A DNA stretch of 64,000 bases. It comes from Streptomyces sp. NRRL WC-3618 (lineage in GTDB: Bacteria; Actinomycetota; Actinomycetes; Streptomycetales; Streptomycetaceae). Location of the stretch: contig NZ_LGDW01000489.1 of assembly GCF_001280005.1 (NCBI RefSeq), forward strand, positions 1 to 64,000. The letters run 5' to 3'. The translations under genes and the position numbers were made by a program. The notes below the pieces were generated by a model, which made no database searches, was not told the origin of the DNA, and worked only from the letters and a program-made list of their open reading frames with translations. Shown here piece after piece: positions 6,565 through 15,496 of this stretch; the stretch's first letter is position 1, and each line of letters opens with the position of its first letter.

Positions 6565-8970
6565 ATGGCGGGGCTTTCTTCCCCTCATCGGTTCGACCAA
6601 CCCACTACCTTCGCAGCCGCGGTACTGACCGACGACAACCGACTGATCGTGATGGTCATCGGCGTCGTCGCCCTGGCGGCGCTCGTGGTCGCCGGGGTGC
6701 TGGTGCGCCAGGTGCTCGCGGCAGGCGAGGGCACCGACAGCATGAAGGAGATCGCGACGGCCATCCAGGAAGGCGCGAACGCCTATCTGGCACGGCAGTT
6801 GCGCACGGTCGGCGTATTCGCCGTGATCGTTTTCTTCCTGCTGATGCTGCTGCCCGCGGACGACTGGAATCAGCGCGCCGGACGGTCGCTGTTCTTCTTG
6901 ATCGGGGCCGCGTTCTCGGCGGCCACCGGTTATATCGGCATGTGGCTCGCCGTGCGCAGCAATGTGCGCGTCGCGGCCGCCGCACGGGAAGCGACACCGG
7001 CGGAAGGCGAGCCGGAAAAGGATCTCACCGACGTCTCCCACAAAGCGATGAAGATCGCTTTCCGTACGGGCGGCGTCGTCGGCATGTTCACGGTGGGCCT
7101 CGGCCTGCTGGGCGCGTCCTGCGTGGTCCTGGTGTACGCGGCCGACGCGCCGAAGGTGCTCGAGGGTTTCGGCCTCGGCGCCGCCCTCATCGCCATGTTC
7201 ATGCGGGTCGGCGGCGGCATCTTCACCAAGGCCGCCGACGTCGGCGCCGACCTGGTCGGCAAGGTCGAGCAGGGCATCCCGGAGGACGATCCGCGCAACG
7301 CCGCGACCATCGCCGACAACGTGGGCGACAACGTGGGCGACTGCGCCGGCATGGCGGCCGACCTCTTCGAGTCGTACGCCGTCACGCTGGTCGCCGCGCT
7401 GATCCTCGGCAAGGCCGCCTTCGGCGACGCCGGGCTCGCCTTCCCGCTCCTGGTGCCCGCGATCGGCGTGCTCACGGCGATGATCGGCATCTTCGCGGTG
7501 GCGCCGAAGCGCTCCGACCGCAGCGGCATGAGCGCGATCAACCGCGGCTTCTTCATCTCCGCTGTGATCTCGCTCGCACTCGTCGCGATCGCCGTCTTCG
7601 TCTACCTGCCGTCGTCGTACGCCGATCTGGACGGGGTCACCGACGCGGCGATCGCGGCCAAGGGCGGCGATCCGCGCATCCTCGCGCTCCTCGCCGTGGC
7701 CATCGGCATCGTGCTGGCGGCCCTGATCCAGCAACTGACCGGCTACTTCACCGAGACCACCCGCCGGCCCGTACGCGACATCGGCAAGAGCTCACTCACC
7801 GGCGCCGCCACCGTCGTCCTCGCCGGCATCTCCATCGGGCTCGAATCGGCCGTCTACACCGCCCTGTTGATCGGCCTCGGCGTGTACGGGGCGTTCCTCC
7901 TTGGCGGTACGTCCATCATGCTGGCGCTGTTCGCGGTGGCACTGGCGGGCACCGGTCTGCTCACCACGGTCGGTGTGATCGTCGCGATGGACACCTTCGG
8001 GCCGGTCTCCGACAACGCGCAGGGCATCGCCGAGATGTCCGGCGACGTCGAGGGCGCGGGCGCGCAGGTGCTCACCGACCTGGACGCCGTCGGCAACACC
8101 ACCAAGGCCATCACCAAGGGCATCGCCATCGCGACCGCCGTCCTGGCCGCGTCGGCGCTCTTCGGGTCGTACCGCGACGCGATCACGACCGCCGCGCGCG
8201 ACGTGGGCGAGAAGGTCGGCGAGGGCGGGCCGATGAACCTCGTGATGGACATCTCGCAGCCCAACAACCTGGTCGGTCTGATCGTCGGCGCGGCGGTCGT
8301 CTTCCTGTTCTCCGGGCTGGCGATCAACGCGGTTTCCCGGTCGGCGGGTTCGGTGGTCTACGAGGTGCGGCGGCAGTTCCGCGAGCACCCCGGGATCATG
8401 AACTACACCGAGAAACCGGAGTACGGGCGCGTCGTCGACATCTGTACGAAGGACGCGCTACGGGAGCTCGCCACGCCCGGGCTGTTGGCCGTCCTGGCGC
8501 CCATCGCCATCGGGTTCACCCTCGGTGTCGGCGCGCTCGGCGCGTTTCTCGCGGGCGCGATCGGGGCCGGCACGCTGATGGCGGTGTTCCTCGCCAACTC
8601 CGGTGGCGCGTGGGACAACGCGAAGAAGCTGGTGGAGGACGGTCATTACGGCGGCAAGGGCAGCGAGGCTCACGAAGCGACCATCATCGGCGACACCGTG
8701 GGCGACCCGTTCAAGGACACCGCGGGCCCGGCCATCAACCCGCTGCTGAAGGTGATGAACCTGGTCGCGCTGCTCATCGCGCCCGCGATCGTCAAGTTCA
8801 GCTACGGCGATGACAAGAACCTCGCCCTGCGCATCCTCATCGCCGTCCTGGCCATCGCGGTGATCGTGGCCGCGGTGTACGTGTCCAAACGGCGGGGGGT
8901 CGCCGGGGACGACGAGGCTGAGGAGGCGGATGGGGTCGCCCAGACGGTTGATCCTGCGGTGGTTTCGTAG
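6565..8970 (+). CDS. hppA: Proton-pumping membrane pyrophosphatase (K+-independent type)
   Basis: 801-residue integral membrane protein with about 16 hydrophobic segments. It hydrolyses pyrophosphate and pumps H+ out of the cytoplasm. Signature loops are all present: DVGADLVGKVEQGIPEDDPR, ADNVGDNVGDCAGMAADLFE and GDTVGDPFKDTAGPAINPLL. At the K+-dependence site the sequence is NTTKAITKG; the Lys is diagnostic of K+-independent enzymes (Ala in K+-dependent ones). The ATG at 6565 has an optimal AAGGAGGA site. The gene is monocistronic between two terminators. Its length is normal for actinobacterial HppA. Confidence 0.97.
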   Translation: MAGLSSPHRFDQPTTFAAAVLTDDNRLIVMVIGVVALAALVVAGVLVRQVLAAGEGTDSMKEIATAIQEGANAYLARQLRTVGVFAVIVFFLLMLLPADDWNQRAGRSLFFLIGAAFSAATGYIGMWLAVRSNVRVAAAAREATPAEGEPEKDLTDVSHKAMKIAFRTGGVVGMFTVGLGLLGASCVVLVYAADAPKVLEGFGLGAALIAMFMRVGGGIFTKAADVGADLVGKVEQGIPEDDPRNAATIADNVGDNVGDCAGMAADLFESYAVTLVAALILGKAAFGDAGLAFPLLVPAIGVLTAMIGIFAVAPKRSDRSGMSAINRGFFISAVISLALVAIAVFVYLPSSYADLDGVTDAAIAAKGGDPRILALLAVAIGIVLAALIQQLTGYFTETTRRPVRDIGKSSLTGAATVVLAGISIGLESAVYTALLIGLGVYGAFLLGGTSIMLALFAVALAGTGLLTTVGVIVAMDTFGPVSDNAQGIAEMSGDVEGAGAQVLTDLDAVGNTTKAITKGIAIATAVLAASALFGSYRDAITTAARDVGEKVGEGGPMNLVMDISQPNNLVGLIVGAAVVFLFSGLAINAVSRSAGSVVYEVRRQFREHPGIMNYTEKPEYGRVVDICTKDALRELATPGLLAVLAPIAIGFTLGVGALGAFLAGAIGAGTLMAVFLANSGGAWDNAKKLVEDGHYGGKGSEAHEATIIGDTVGDPFKDTAGPAINPLLKVMNLVALLIAPAIVKFSYGDDKNLALRILIAVLAIAVIVAAVYVSKRRGVAGDDEAEEADGVAQTVDPAVVS

Positions 8971-9042
8971 CCGGACGGGGGCTGGGCACCACGGTGTTCG
9001 TCTCCGGCGATGTCCTACGGCTGGTCAGGAACCGGCCAAAGA

Positions 9043-9080
9043 GCGGGCGGGCGGCGCGTTGTGACGCGTCGTCCGCCCGC
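9043..9080. terminator. Hairpin downstream of hppA
   Basis: GCGGGCGG...CCGCCCGC arms flank a second smaller pairing (GCGCGTT/GACGCGT). It is a strong structured terminator about 70 bp past the hppA stop, without a clear U-tract. Confidence 0.6.
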
Positions 9081-9228
9081 TTGACGTGGGTTGCCGCCCG
9101 TTTTCGTGAGCCTTCTCTCTCTTGGTGCAAATGGTCGCAATAACATATGAATGGGATGCCCGTCACGCTGGTGTCGCCCGGGTGGCGTGTATGTTCCGGG
9201 GCCGGGAGCCATGGAAGGGACCAATCCG

Positions 9229-9807
9229 GTGAACAAGAAGCTCGCGGTCGCACTGTCCGGCGGTGCGGTACTGGTACTGGCGCTGTCGGGATGCGGCGGC
9301 GACGACGGCAACGAGAAGCTGGATGCCTGGGCCAAGCAGGTGTGCGACGCGGTGAAACCGCAGGCCAAGAAGATCGAGGCCGCCAACGCCGCGATCCAGA
9401 AGGAGACCTCCGACAACAGCACACCGGCGGACGTCCAGAAGACCGACGCGCAGGCCTTCCAGGACATGGCCGACTCCTACCAGGCGATCGGCGCGGCGGT
9501 GAACACCGCGGGCGCGCCGAACGTCGACGGCGGCGAGACGAAGAAGACCAACGCCGTCAAGGAACTCAACGACATCTCGGCCTCCTACGCGAGCCTGAAG
9601 AAGCAGGTGGACGGCCTCGACACCAAGAACCAGGCGAAGTTCGCCGACGGCCTCAAGGGTGTCGCCACCCAGCTGGACAAGCTCAGCCAGAGCGGCAACG
9701 ACGCCCTGAAGGCCCTGGAGGAGGGTGACGTCGGCAAGGCGATGGCCAAGCAGGAGAGCTGCAAGTCGACACCCGCGTCCCCTGCGGTCTCTTCGAAGGC
9801 CGGCTGA
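9229..9807 (+). CDS. Small secreted lipoprotein, unknown function
   Basis: 192 residues from a GTG at 9229 (AAGGGA site 8 nt upstream; an in-frame ATG at 9211 is less well placed). The type II signal peptide is short and basic (MNKKLAVALSGG) and ends in the lipobox LSGC at about residue 21, so the mature protein is anchored to the outer face of the membrane. The mature part is soluble, Lys/Ala/Asp-rich and almost entirely helical, with two Cys (near residues 38 and 181) that could form a disulphide. No catalytic motif is seen. Its position between hppA and the methyltransferase gene appears conserved in Streptomyces. Confidence 0.85.
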   Translation: MNKKLAVALSGGAVLVLALSGCGGDDGNEKLDAWAKQVCDAVKPQAKKIEAANAAIQKETSDNSTPADVQKTDAQAFQDMADSYQAIGAAVNTAGAPNVDGGETKKTNAVKELNDISASYASLKKQVDGLDTKNQAKFADGLKGVATQLDKLSQSGNDALKALEEGDVGKAMAKQESCKSTPASPAVSSKAG

Positions 9808-9923
9808 CCTTACGGCCGACACTCCGTCGCCTCGGCGAAGGTTTTCCACAGGCGTACGGGGTCTCCGCGCCCGTCTGTCCACAGGCGGGCGCGGCGGAGC
9901 GGCAGGGCGGACACAATGGAGGC

Positions 9924-11447
9924 GTGAGTAACGCCAGCCTGCACACCCTGCCCTCCGCCGACCGCCCCGACGTCGCCGCGCGCCTCCGGGACGCCCTTCT
10001 GGCCGCCGACTTCACCGCCGACGGACTGCTCGACCTGCTCGGCGCGCCCGCGTACGCCGCGCTGGCGCGCAGCGAGACCGTGCCCGCACTCCGGGCGACC
10101 CGTGGCGGCACGCCCCTGGAACTGCTCGTACGGCTGTTCCTTCTGCAGCAGCCCGTGCCCCACGCGCGCGTGGGGGGCGTGCTGCCCGTCGACGACTGTG
10201 TGGCGAGCGGCTGGCTGGTGTCCGGGGGCGGTGGCGAGGTGGCTGCCACGGTCGACGTACGGCCGTACGGCGGGCCGGACGGTGAGGACTGGTTCATCGT
10301 GTCCGACCTGGGGTGCGCGGTCGGCGGGGCAGGTGGCATCGGCAGCCACGACGAAGGCGTCGTCCTCGGGGTGGGCGGTGCTTCCATGACCCTCGCCGGC
10401 ATCACCGTCCGTACGCCGGTCGCCTCCGCGCTCGACCTCGGCACCGGCTCCGGGATCCAGGCGCTGCACGCCGCCCAGCACGCCACGCGCGTGACGGCGA
10501 CCGACCTCAACCCCCGCGCCCTGCACATCACCGCGCTGACGCTCGCCCTGTCCGGCGCCCCCGCCGCCGACCTGCGCGAGGGCTCCCTGTTCGAGCCGGT
10601 CCGGGCGGACGAGATGTACGACCTGATCGTCTCCAACCCGCCGTTCGTGATCTCGCCGGGTGCGCGGCTCACGTACCGGGACGGCGGGATGGGCGGGGAC
10701 GATCTGTGCCGCACGCTCGTTCAGGAGGCGGGGGAGCGGCTGCGCGAGGGCGGGTTCGCACAGTTCCTCGCCAACTGGCAGCACGTGGAGGGGGAGGACT
10801 GGCAGGACAGGCTGCGGTCCTGGGTGCCGCGCGGGTGCGATGCCTGGATCGTGCAGCGCGAGGTGCAGGACGTCACGCAGTACGCCGAGTTGTGGCTGCG
10901 CGACGCCGGCGACCACCGCTCCGACCCGGCGGAGTACCGGGCGCGCTACGACGCGTGGCTGGACGAGTTCGAGGCGCGCAAGGTGAAGTCTGTCGGGTTC
11001 GGCTGGATCACCCTGCGCAGAACGGGGGCGAGTGAGCCCTCGATCACCGTGGAGGAGTGGCCGCATCCCGTCGAACAGCCGCTCGGGGACACGGTTCGGA
11101 CGCACTTCGAACGCGTGGACTTCCTGCGCACGCACGACGACGCCGCCCTGCTCGCCGGGCGCTTCAGACTGGCGGGCGAGGTCGTGCAGGAGCAGGTCGG
11201 GCTGCCCGGCGCCGAGGACCCGGAGCACGTGGTGCTGCGTCAGCACCGAGGGATGCGCCGGGCCACCAAGGTGGACACGGTCGGCGCGGGCTTCGCAGGT
11301 GTGTGCGACGGCACCCTGAGCGCGGGGCGGATTCTGGACGCCATCGCCCAACTGGTGGGCGAGGACCCGGTGTCGCTGCGGGACCGGACGCCCGCGCAGA
11401 TCCGGTTGCTGGTGGAACAGGGGTTTCTGGAGCCGGCGGTCGAGTGA
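9924..11447 (+). CDS. Class I SAM-dependent methyltransferase (PrmC/RsmC-like, DUF7059)
   Basis: 507 residues. Residues about 1-150 form an N-terminal non-catalytic domain. The methyltransferase core follows, with motif I LDLGTGSGIQAL (about residue 172) and the NPPF motif in IVSNPPFVIS (about residue 237). NPPF is characteristic of amino-methyltransferases acting on glutamine, adenine or guanine bases, such as PrmC, RsmC and related enzymes. The C-terminal 200 residues are specific to the actinobacterial family. The substrate cannot be told from sequence. The GTG at 9924 (GGAGGC site) is well placed. Confidence 0.88.
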   Translation: MSNASLHTLPSADRPDVAARLRDALLAADFTADGLLDLLGAPAYAALARSETVPALRATRGGTPLELLVRLFLLQQPVPHARVGGVLPVDDCVASGWLVSGGGGEVAATVDVRPYGGPDGEDWFIVSDLGCAVGGAGGIGSHDEGVVLGVGGASMTLAGITVRTPVASALDLGTGSGIQALHAAQHATRVTATDLNPRALHITALTLALSGAPAADLREGSLFEPVRADEMYDLIVSNPPFVISPGARLTYRDGGMGGDDLCRTLVQEAGERLREGGFAQFLANWQHVEGEDWQDRLRSWVPRGCDAWIVQREVQDVTQYAELWLRDAGDHRSDPAEYRARYDAWLDEFEARKVKSVGFGWITLRRTGASEPSITVEEWPHPVEQPLGDTVRTHFERVDFLRTHDDAALLAGRFRLAGEVVQEQVGLPGAEDPEHVVLRQHRGMRRATKVDTVGAGFAGVCDGTLSAGRILDAIAQLVGEDPVSLRDRTPAQIRLLVEQGFLEPAVE

Positions 11448-11983
11448 GCGTGCCGGGGCGGTGTCGCAGGGCGCTGGACTGCCGGTTCAGCCCCCGTGAG
11501 GCTGTCGGCTACGCCGGGACGACCACGGAGGAGGAGGGCTGCGCGGCCGGTACGGGTACGGCAGGTCGCGTACCCCGCCGCCGTACGGCAGGGGGAGGCG
11601 CGGGGGCGGCGCGTGAGGCGTCGGGAAGCGTGCGGGTGGCGCTGGCGGTGTGGGCGGTGCGGGCAGGCCGCTCGCGGCGTCTGTTCTGTCGCACAGGTGT
11701 GCGTGTGGCGCGGTTCGGGGGCATATTCACGCCGAGTTGCGGAGGTCGGTCCGGGGTGGTCCCGGGGCGGCGGCTGTGAGATTCACGGGCGCCGGCCGCG
11801 ACGGAACGTGGTCGGGCGACCCGTGCGCAGGGGGACTCCAGGGGGCTGTCGAGGGGTGCGCACCAGGACGCGTGGACGTTCGTCAGCCCAGCGTTCACCT
11901 CGGGTTCGTACGGAGGCTTCCCGGGCGTGGCGGCTTCCCGGGTCCGGGGAGTCGCGGGCAGGAGGAAAGGGGCGCGCAGGGAG
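11448..11983. other. 536-bp gap without a convincing gene
   Basis: Open frames exist on both strands, but all are low-complexity Arg/Gly/Ala or Pro/Arg products with no codon-position bias or family resemblance. I see no tRNA, strong repeat or clear terminator. It presumably holds the methyltransferase 3' region and the promoter for the small membrane gene. Confidence 0.6.
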
Positions 11984-12238
11984 ATGGAGAGCGGGCCGGC
12001 GATCTTCGTGGGAGTGGTGTTCGCCCTGTTCGGGGGCGGGCTGCTGGTGTGGACCGCGACCCGGGTGCGGCACCGCGCGCCCGTCGCCCACGGTGTGAAC
12101 CCCGTCGCATCGGCGGTCCTCGCGAGCGTCGCCGCACTGGTCGCTCTCGAGGTCGGCGGATGGTGCCTCACCCTTGTGCGAGGTGCGCGAGAGGCCCCTG
12201 GGCGGGGTGCGCGGCTGGGTCGCGCCGGAAACCGGTAG
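11984..12238 (+). CDS. Small two-helix membrane protein
   Basis: 84 residues from ATG 11984 with a GGGA site close upstream. Two hydrophobic helices are visible (about residues 5-22, AIFVGVVFALFGGGLLVW, and about 42-62), joined by a short basic loop, followed by an Arg/Gly-rich tail. The function is unknown. Its position between the methyltransferase gene and topA seems conserved in Streptomyces, which supports it being a real gene. Confidence 0.6.
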   Translation: MESGPAIFVGVVFALFGGGLLVWTATRVRHRAPVAHGVNPVASAVLASVAALVALEVGGWCLTLVRGAREAPGRGARLGRAGNR

Positions 12239-12340
12239 GTCACCCTCCGAACAGGTCCGAAGGGGCAGGTCGACACTCCGGGCGGCAGGAATGGCGGTAG
12301 TCGGGTTACCGTTCGAGTGGCCGTTGCGGGCTTTTCCCGT

Positions 12341-12447
12341 TTGACACGGGGGCGGGATGTACCGTCACACTCCGCAGCGTCAGCATGACCCGACCCCGGG
12401 AGCAAGACCGGGGGAGACCCCAGTGTCGACCGGAGAGAAGAGCGAAG
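12341..12447 (+). promoter_or_regulatory. Probable topA promoter and leader
   Basis: A consensus -35 TTGACA sits at 12341-12346, 102 bp before the topA start. The -10 is not obvious: the best candidates near 12360-12369 give short or poor matches. topA promoters are known to respond to supercoiling, so a non-ideal spacer would not be surprising. The leader ends in a GGAGAG ribosome site at 12432. Confidence 0.45.
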
Positions 12448-15294
12448 TTGTCCCCGACCAGCGAGACCGCACCAGGCGGCCGCCGACTCGTCATTGTCGA
12501 GTCGCCTGCCAAGGCGAAGACGATCAAGGGCTATCTCGGCCCCGGATACGTCGTCGAGGCGAGCGTCGGGCACATCCGCGACCTCCCCAACGGCGCCGCC
12601 GAGGTGCCCGAGCAGTACACCGGTGAGGTGCGCCGCCTCGGGGTGGACGTCGAACACGACTTCCAGCCGATCTATGTGGTCAACGCGGACAAGAAGGCGC
12701 AGGTCAAGAAGCTCAAGGACCTGCTGAAGGACTCCGACGAACTCTTCCTCGCCACCGATGAGGACCGCGAGGGCGAGGCCATCGCGTGGCACCTCCAGGA
12801 AGTTCTGAAGCCCAAGGTCCCGGTCAAGCGGATGGTCTTCCACGAGATCACCAAGGCCGCGATCCAGGCCGCCGTCGCCAACCCGCGCGAGCTCAACCAG
12901 AAGCTGGTCGACGCCCAGGAGACCCGCCGCATCCTCGACCGCCTCTACGGCTACGAGGTCTCGCCGGTCCTGTGGAAGAAGGTCATGCCGCGCCTGTCGG
13001 CCGGCCGTGTCCAGTCGGTCGCGACCCGACTCGTGGTCGAGCGGGAACGCGAGCGCATCGCTTTCCGTTCTGCTGAGTACTGGGACCTGACGGGAACCTT
13101 CGCGACCGGCCGCGCGGGGGACTCGTCGGACCCGTCGTCGCTGGTCGCCCGCCTCACGGCCGTCGACGGCAGGCGAGTCGCGCAGGGCCGTGACTTCGAC
13201 TCCCTGGGACAACTGAAGAGCGCGAACACCCTCCACCTGGACGAGACGAACGCCCGCGCCCTGGCCGCCGCCCTGGCGGACACCAGCTTCGCCGTCCGCT
13301 CGGTCGAGTCGAAGCCGTACCGCCGCTCGCCGTACGCCCCGTTCCGTACGACGACGCTCCAGCAGGAGGCCAGCCGTAAGCTCGGCTTCGGTGCGAAGGC
13401 GACCATGCAGGTGGCGCAGAAGCTGTACGAGAACGGCTTCATCACCTATATGCGTACGGACTCCACGACCCTCTCGGACACGGCGATCACCGCCGCCCGT
13501 GCCCAGGTCACCCAGCTGTACGGCGCCGACTACCTGCCCTCGTCTCCGCGGACGTACGCCGGGAAGGTCAAGAACGCGCAGGAGGCGCACGAGGCGATCC
13601 GCCCGTCGGGTGATCGTTTCCGCACGCCGGCCGAGACGGGTCTGACCGGCGACCAGTTCCGGCTCTACGAGCTGATCTGGAAGCGCACGGTCGCCTCCCA
13701 GATGAAGGACGCGGTCGGCAACTCGGTCACCGTCAAGATCGCGGGCGCCTCCGCCGACGGCCGTGACGCCGAGTTCAGCGCCTCCGGCAAGACGATCACC
13801 TTCCACGGCTTCCTGAAGGCGTACGTCGAGGGCGCCGACGACCCGAACGCCGAGCTGGACGACCGCGAGAAGCGTCTGCCCCAGGTGAACGAGGGCGACG
13901 CCCTGTCCGCCGAGGAGATCACGGTCGACGGGCACGCCACCAAGCCCCCGGCCCGCTACACCGAGGCCTCGCTGGTCAAGGAGCTCGAAGAGCGCGAGAT
14001 CGGCCGCCCGTCGACATACGCGTCGATCATCGGGACCATCCTCGACCGCGGTTACGTCTTCAAGAAGGGCACGGCCCTTGTGCCGTCCTTCCTGTCGTTC
14101 GCCGTGGTCAACCTCCTTGAGAAGCACTTCGGGCGGCTCGTCGACTACGACTTCACCGCCCGCATGGAGGACGACCTCGACCGTATCGCCCGCGGCGAGG
14201 CGCAGTCCGTGCCGTGGCTGAAGCGCTTCTACTTCGGCGAGGGCGCGAACGGCGCTCCCGCCGTCGGCGGCGCGGCCGAGGCGGGCAACGGCGATGGGGA
14301 CCACCTCGGCGGCCTCAAGGAGCTGGTGACCGACCTGGGCGCGATCGACGCACGCGAGGTGTCGTCGTTCCCGGTGGGCAACGACATCGTGCTGCGCGTG
14401 GGGCGCTACGGCCCGTACATCGAGCGCGGCGAGAAGGACTCCGAGAACCACCAGCGCGCCGACGTGCAGGAGGACCTCGCTCCCGACGAGCTGTCCGTCG
14501 AACTGGCGGAGGAACTGCTCGCCAAGCCGAGCGGCGACTTCGAGCTGGGCGCCGACCCCGAGTCCGGCAACCAGATCATCGCCAGGGACGGCCGCTACGG
14601 CCCGTATGTCACCGAGGTGCTCCCCGAGGGCACCCCGAAGACCGGCAAGAACGCCGTGAAGCCGCGTACGGCCTCGCTGTTCAAGTCGATGTCCCTGGAC
14701 ACGGTGACCCTGGCGGACGCGCTCAAGCTGATGTCCCTGCCCAGGGTCGTCGGCAAGGACGCGGAGGGCGTGGAGATCACCGCGCAGAACGGGCGGTACG
14801 GGCCCTACCTCAAGAAGGGCACGGACTCGCGGTCCCTGCAGACCGAGGACCAGCTCTTCACGATCACCCTCGATGAGGCGCTGGAGATCTACTCCCAGCC
14901 CAAGCAGCGGGGCCGGGCCGCGGCCAAGCCGCCGCTGAAGGAGCTGGGCACGGACCCGGTCAGCGGAAAGCCGGTGGTCGTCAAGGACGGTCGCTTCGGG
15001 CCGTACGTCACCGACGGCGAGAGCAACGCGACCCTGCGCTCCGGCGACAGCGTCGAGGAGATCACCCCGGAGCGCGGCTACGAGCTGCTCGCCGAGAAGC
15101 GCGCCAAGGCGCCTGTGAAGAAGACCGCGAAGAAGGCTCCGGCGAAGAAGGCCCCCGCCAAGAAGGCCGCTACGGCGAAGACCGCCGCGGCCAAGAAGAC
15201 GACGGCCGCCAAGACGGCCACCGCGAAGAAGACGGCCGCGAAAAAGGCTCCGGCCAAGAAGGCGACCGCCGCGAGGGCCACGGGCGAGGAGTGA
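12448..15294 (+). CDS. topA: DNA topoisomerase I
   Basis: 948 residues from a TTG start (12448) preceded by GGAGAG; upstream in-frame ATG/GTG codons would add a non-conserved leader. Type IA topoisomerase that relaxes negative supercoils. The TOPRIM domain begins RRLVIVESPAKAKTIKGYLG with the DEDREGEAIAWHL acidic motif. The active-site tyrosine lies in GFITYMRTDSTTLS (about residue 334). The C-terminus has the repeated TopA-C modules (RDGRYGPYV, KDGRFGPYVT) of the actinobacterial form, with no Cys4 zinc fingers. It ends in a Lys/Ala tail (AKKAPAKKA repeats, about residues 885-948) known to aid processive DNA binding in Actinobacteria. Confidence 0.97.
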   Translation: MSPTSETAPGGRRLVIVESPAKAKTIKGYLGPGYVVEASVGHIRDLPNGAAEVPEQYTGEVRRLGVDVEHDFQPIYVVNADKKAQVKKLKDLLKDSDELFLATDEDREGEAIAWHLQEVLKPKVPVKRMVFHEITKAAIQAAVANPRELNQKLVDAQETRRILDRLYGYEVSPVLWKKVMPRLSAGRVQSVATRLVVERERERIAFRSAEYWDLTGTFATGRAGDSSDPSSLVARLTAVDGRRVAQGRDFDSLGQLKSANTLHLDETNARALAAALADTSFAVRSVESKPYRRSPYAPFRTTTLQQEASRKLGFGAKATMQVAQKLYENGFITYMRTDSTTLSDTAITAARAQVTQLYGADYLPSSPRTYAGKVKNAQEAHEAIRPSGDRFRTPAETGLTGDQFRLYELIWKRTVASQMKDAVGNSVTVKIAGASADGRDAEFSASGKTITFHGFLKAYVEGADDPNAELDDREKRLPQVNEGDALSAEEITVDGHATKPPARYTEASLVKELEEREIGRPSTYASIIGTILDRGYVFKKGTALVPSFLSFAVVNLLEKHFGRLVDYDFTARMEDDLDRIARGEAQSVPWLKRFYFGEGANGAPAVGGAAEAGNGDGDHLGGLKELVTDLGAIDAREVSSFPVGNDIVLRVGRYGPYIERGEKDSENHQRADVQEDLAPDELSVELAEELLAKPSGDFELGADPESGNQIIARDGRYGPYVTEVLPEGTPKTGKNAVKPRTASLFKSMSLDTVTLADALKLMSLPRVVGKDAEGVEITAQNGRYGPYLKKGTDSRSLQTEDQLFTITLDEALEIYSQPKQRGRAAAKPPLKELGTDPVSGKPVVVKDGRFGPYVTDGESNATLRSGDSVEEITPERGYELLAEKRAKAPVKKTAKKAPAKKAPAKKAATAKTAAAKKTTAAKTATAKKTAAKKAPAKKATAARATGEE

Positions 15295-15300
15295 GTCCGT

Positions 15301-15334
15301 CGGTCGCGACGACACCGGCGAGTGGTCGCGACCG
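15301..15334. terminator. Hairpin just after topA
   Basis: A perfect 10-bp stem CGGTCGCGAC / GTCGCGACCG with a 14-nt loop starts 7 bp after the topA stop. No U-tract follows. Confidence 0.6.
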
Positions 15335-15408
15335 AGTGTGGTGACTGAGGGCGGTGACCGCGTGCGGTGACCGATCTTCACTCCGCCGTCACGAAAGCTT
15401 CGTGAAAT

Positions 15409-15442
15409 GACCGCTCCGGCACCATGAGGTGTCGGGGCGGTC
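15409..15442. terminator. Second hairpin before the tmk fusion gene
   Basis: GACCGCTCCGGCACC pairs with GGTGTCGGGGCGGTC (one G:G mismatch) around a 4-nt loop. It lies 55-88 bp upstream of the next start and probably completes topA termination or shapes the next leader. Confidence 0.5.
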
Positions 15443-15496
15443 GTGCCTGCGGACCGGCCACTTCGGGCTGTCGGTGGCTGCGGATAGGCTGAAAGC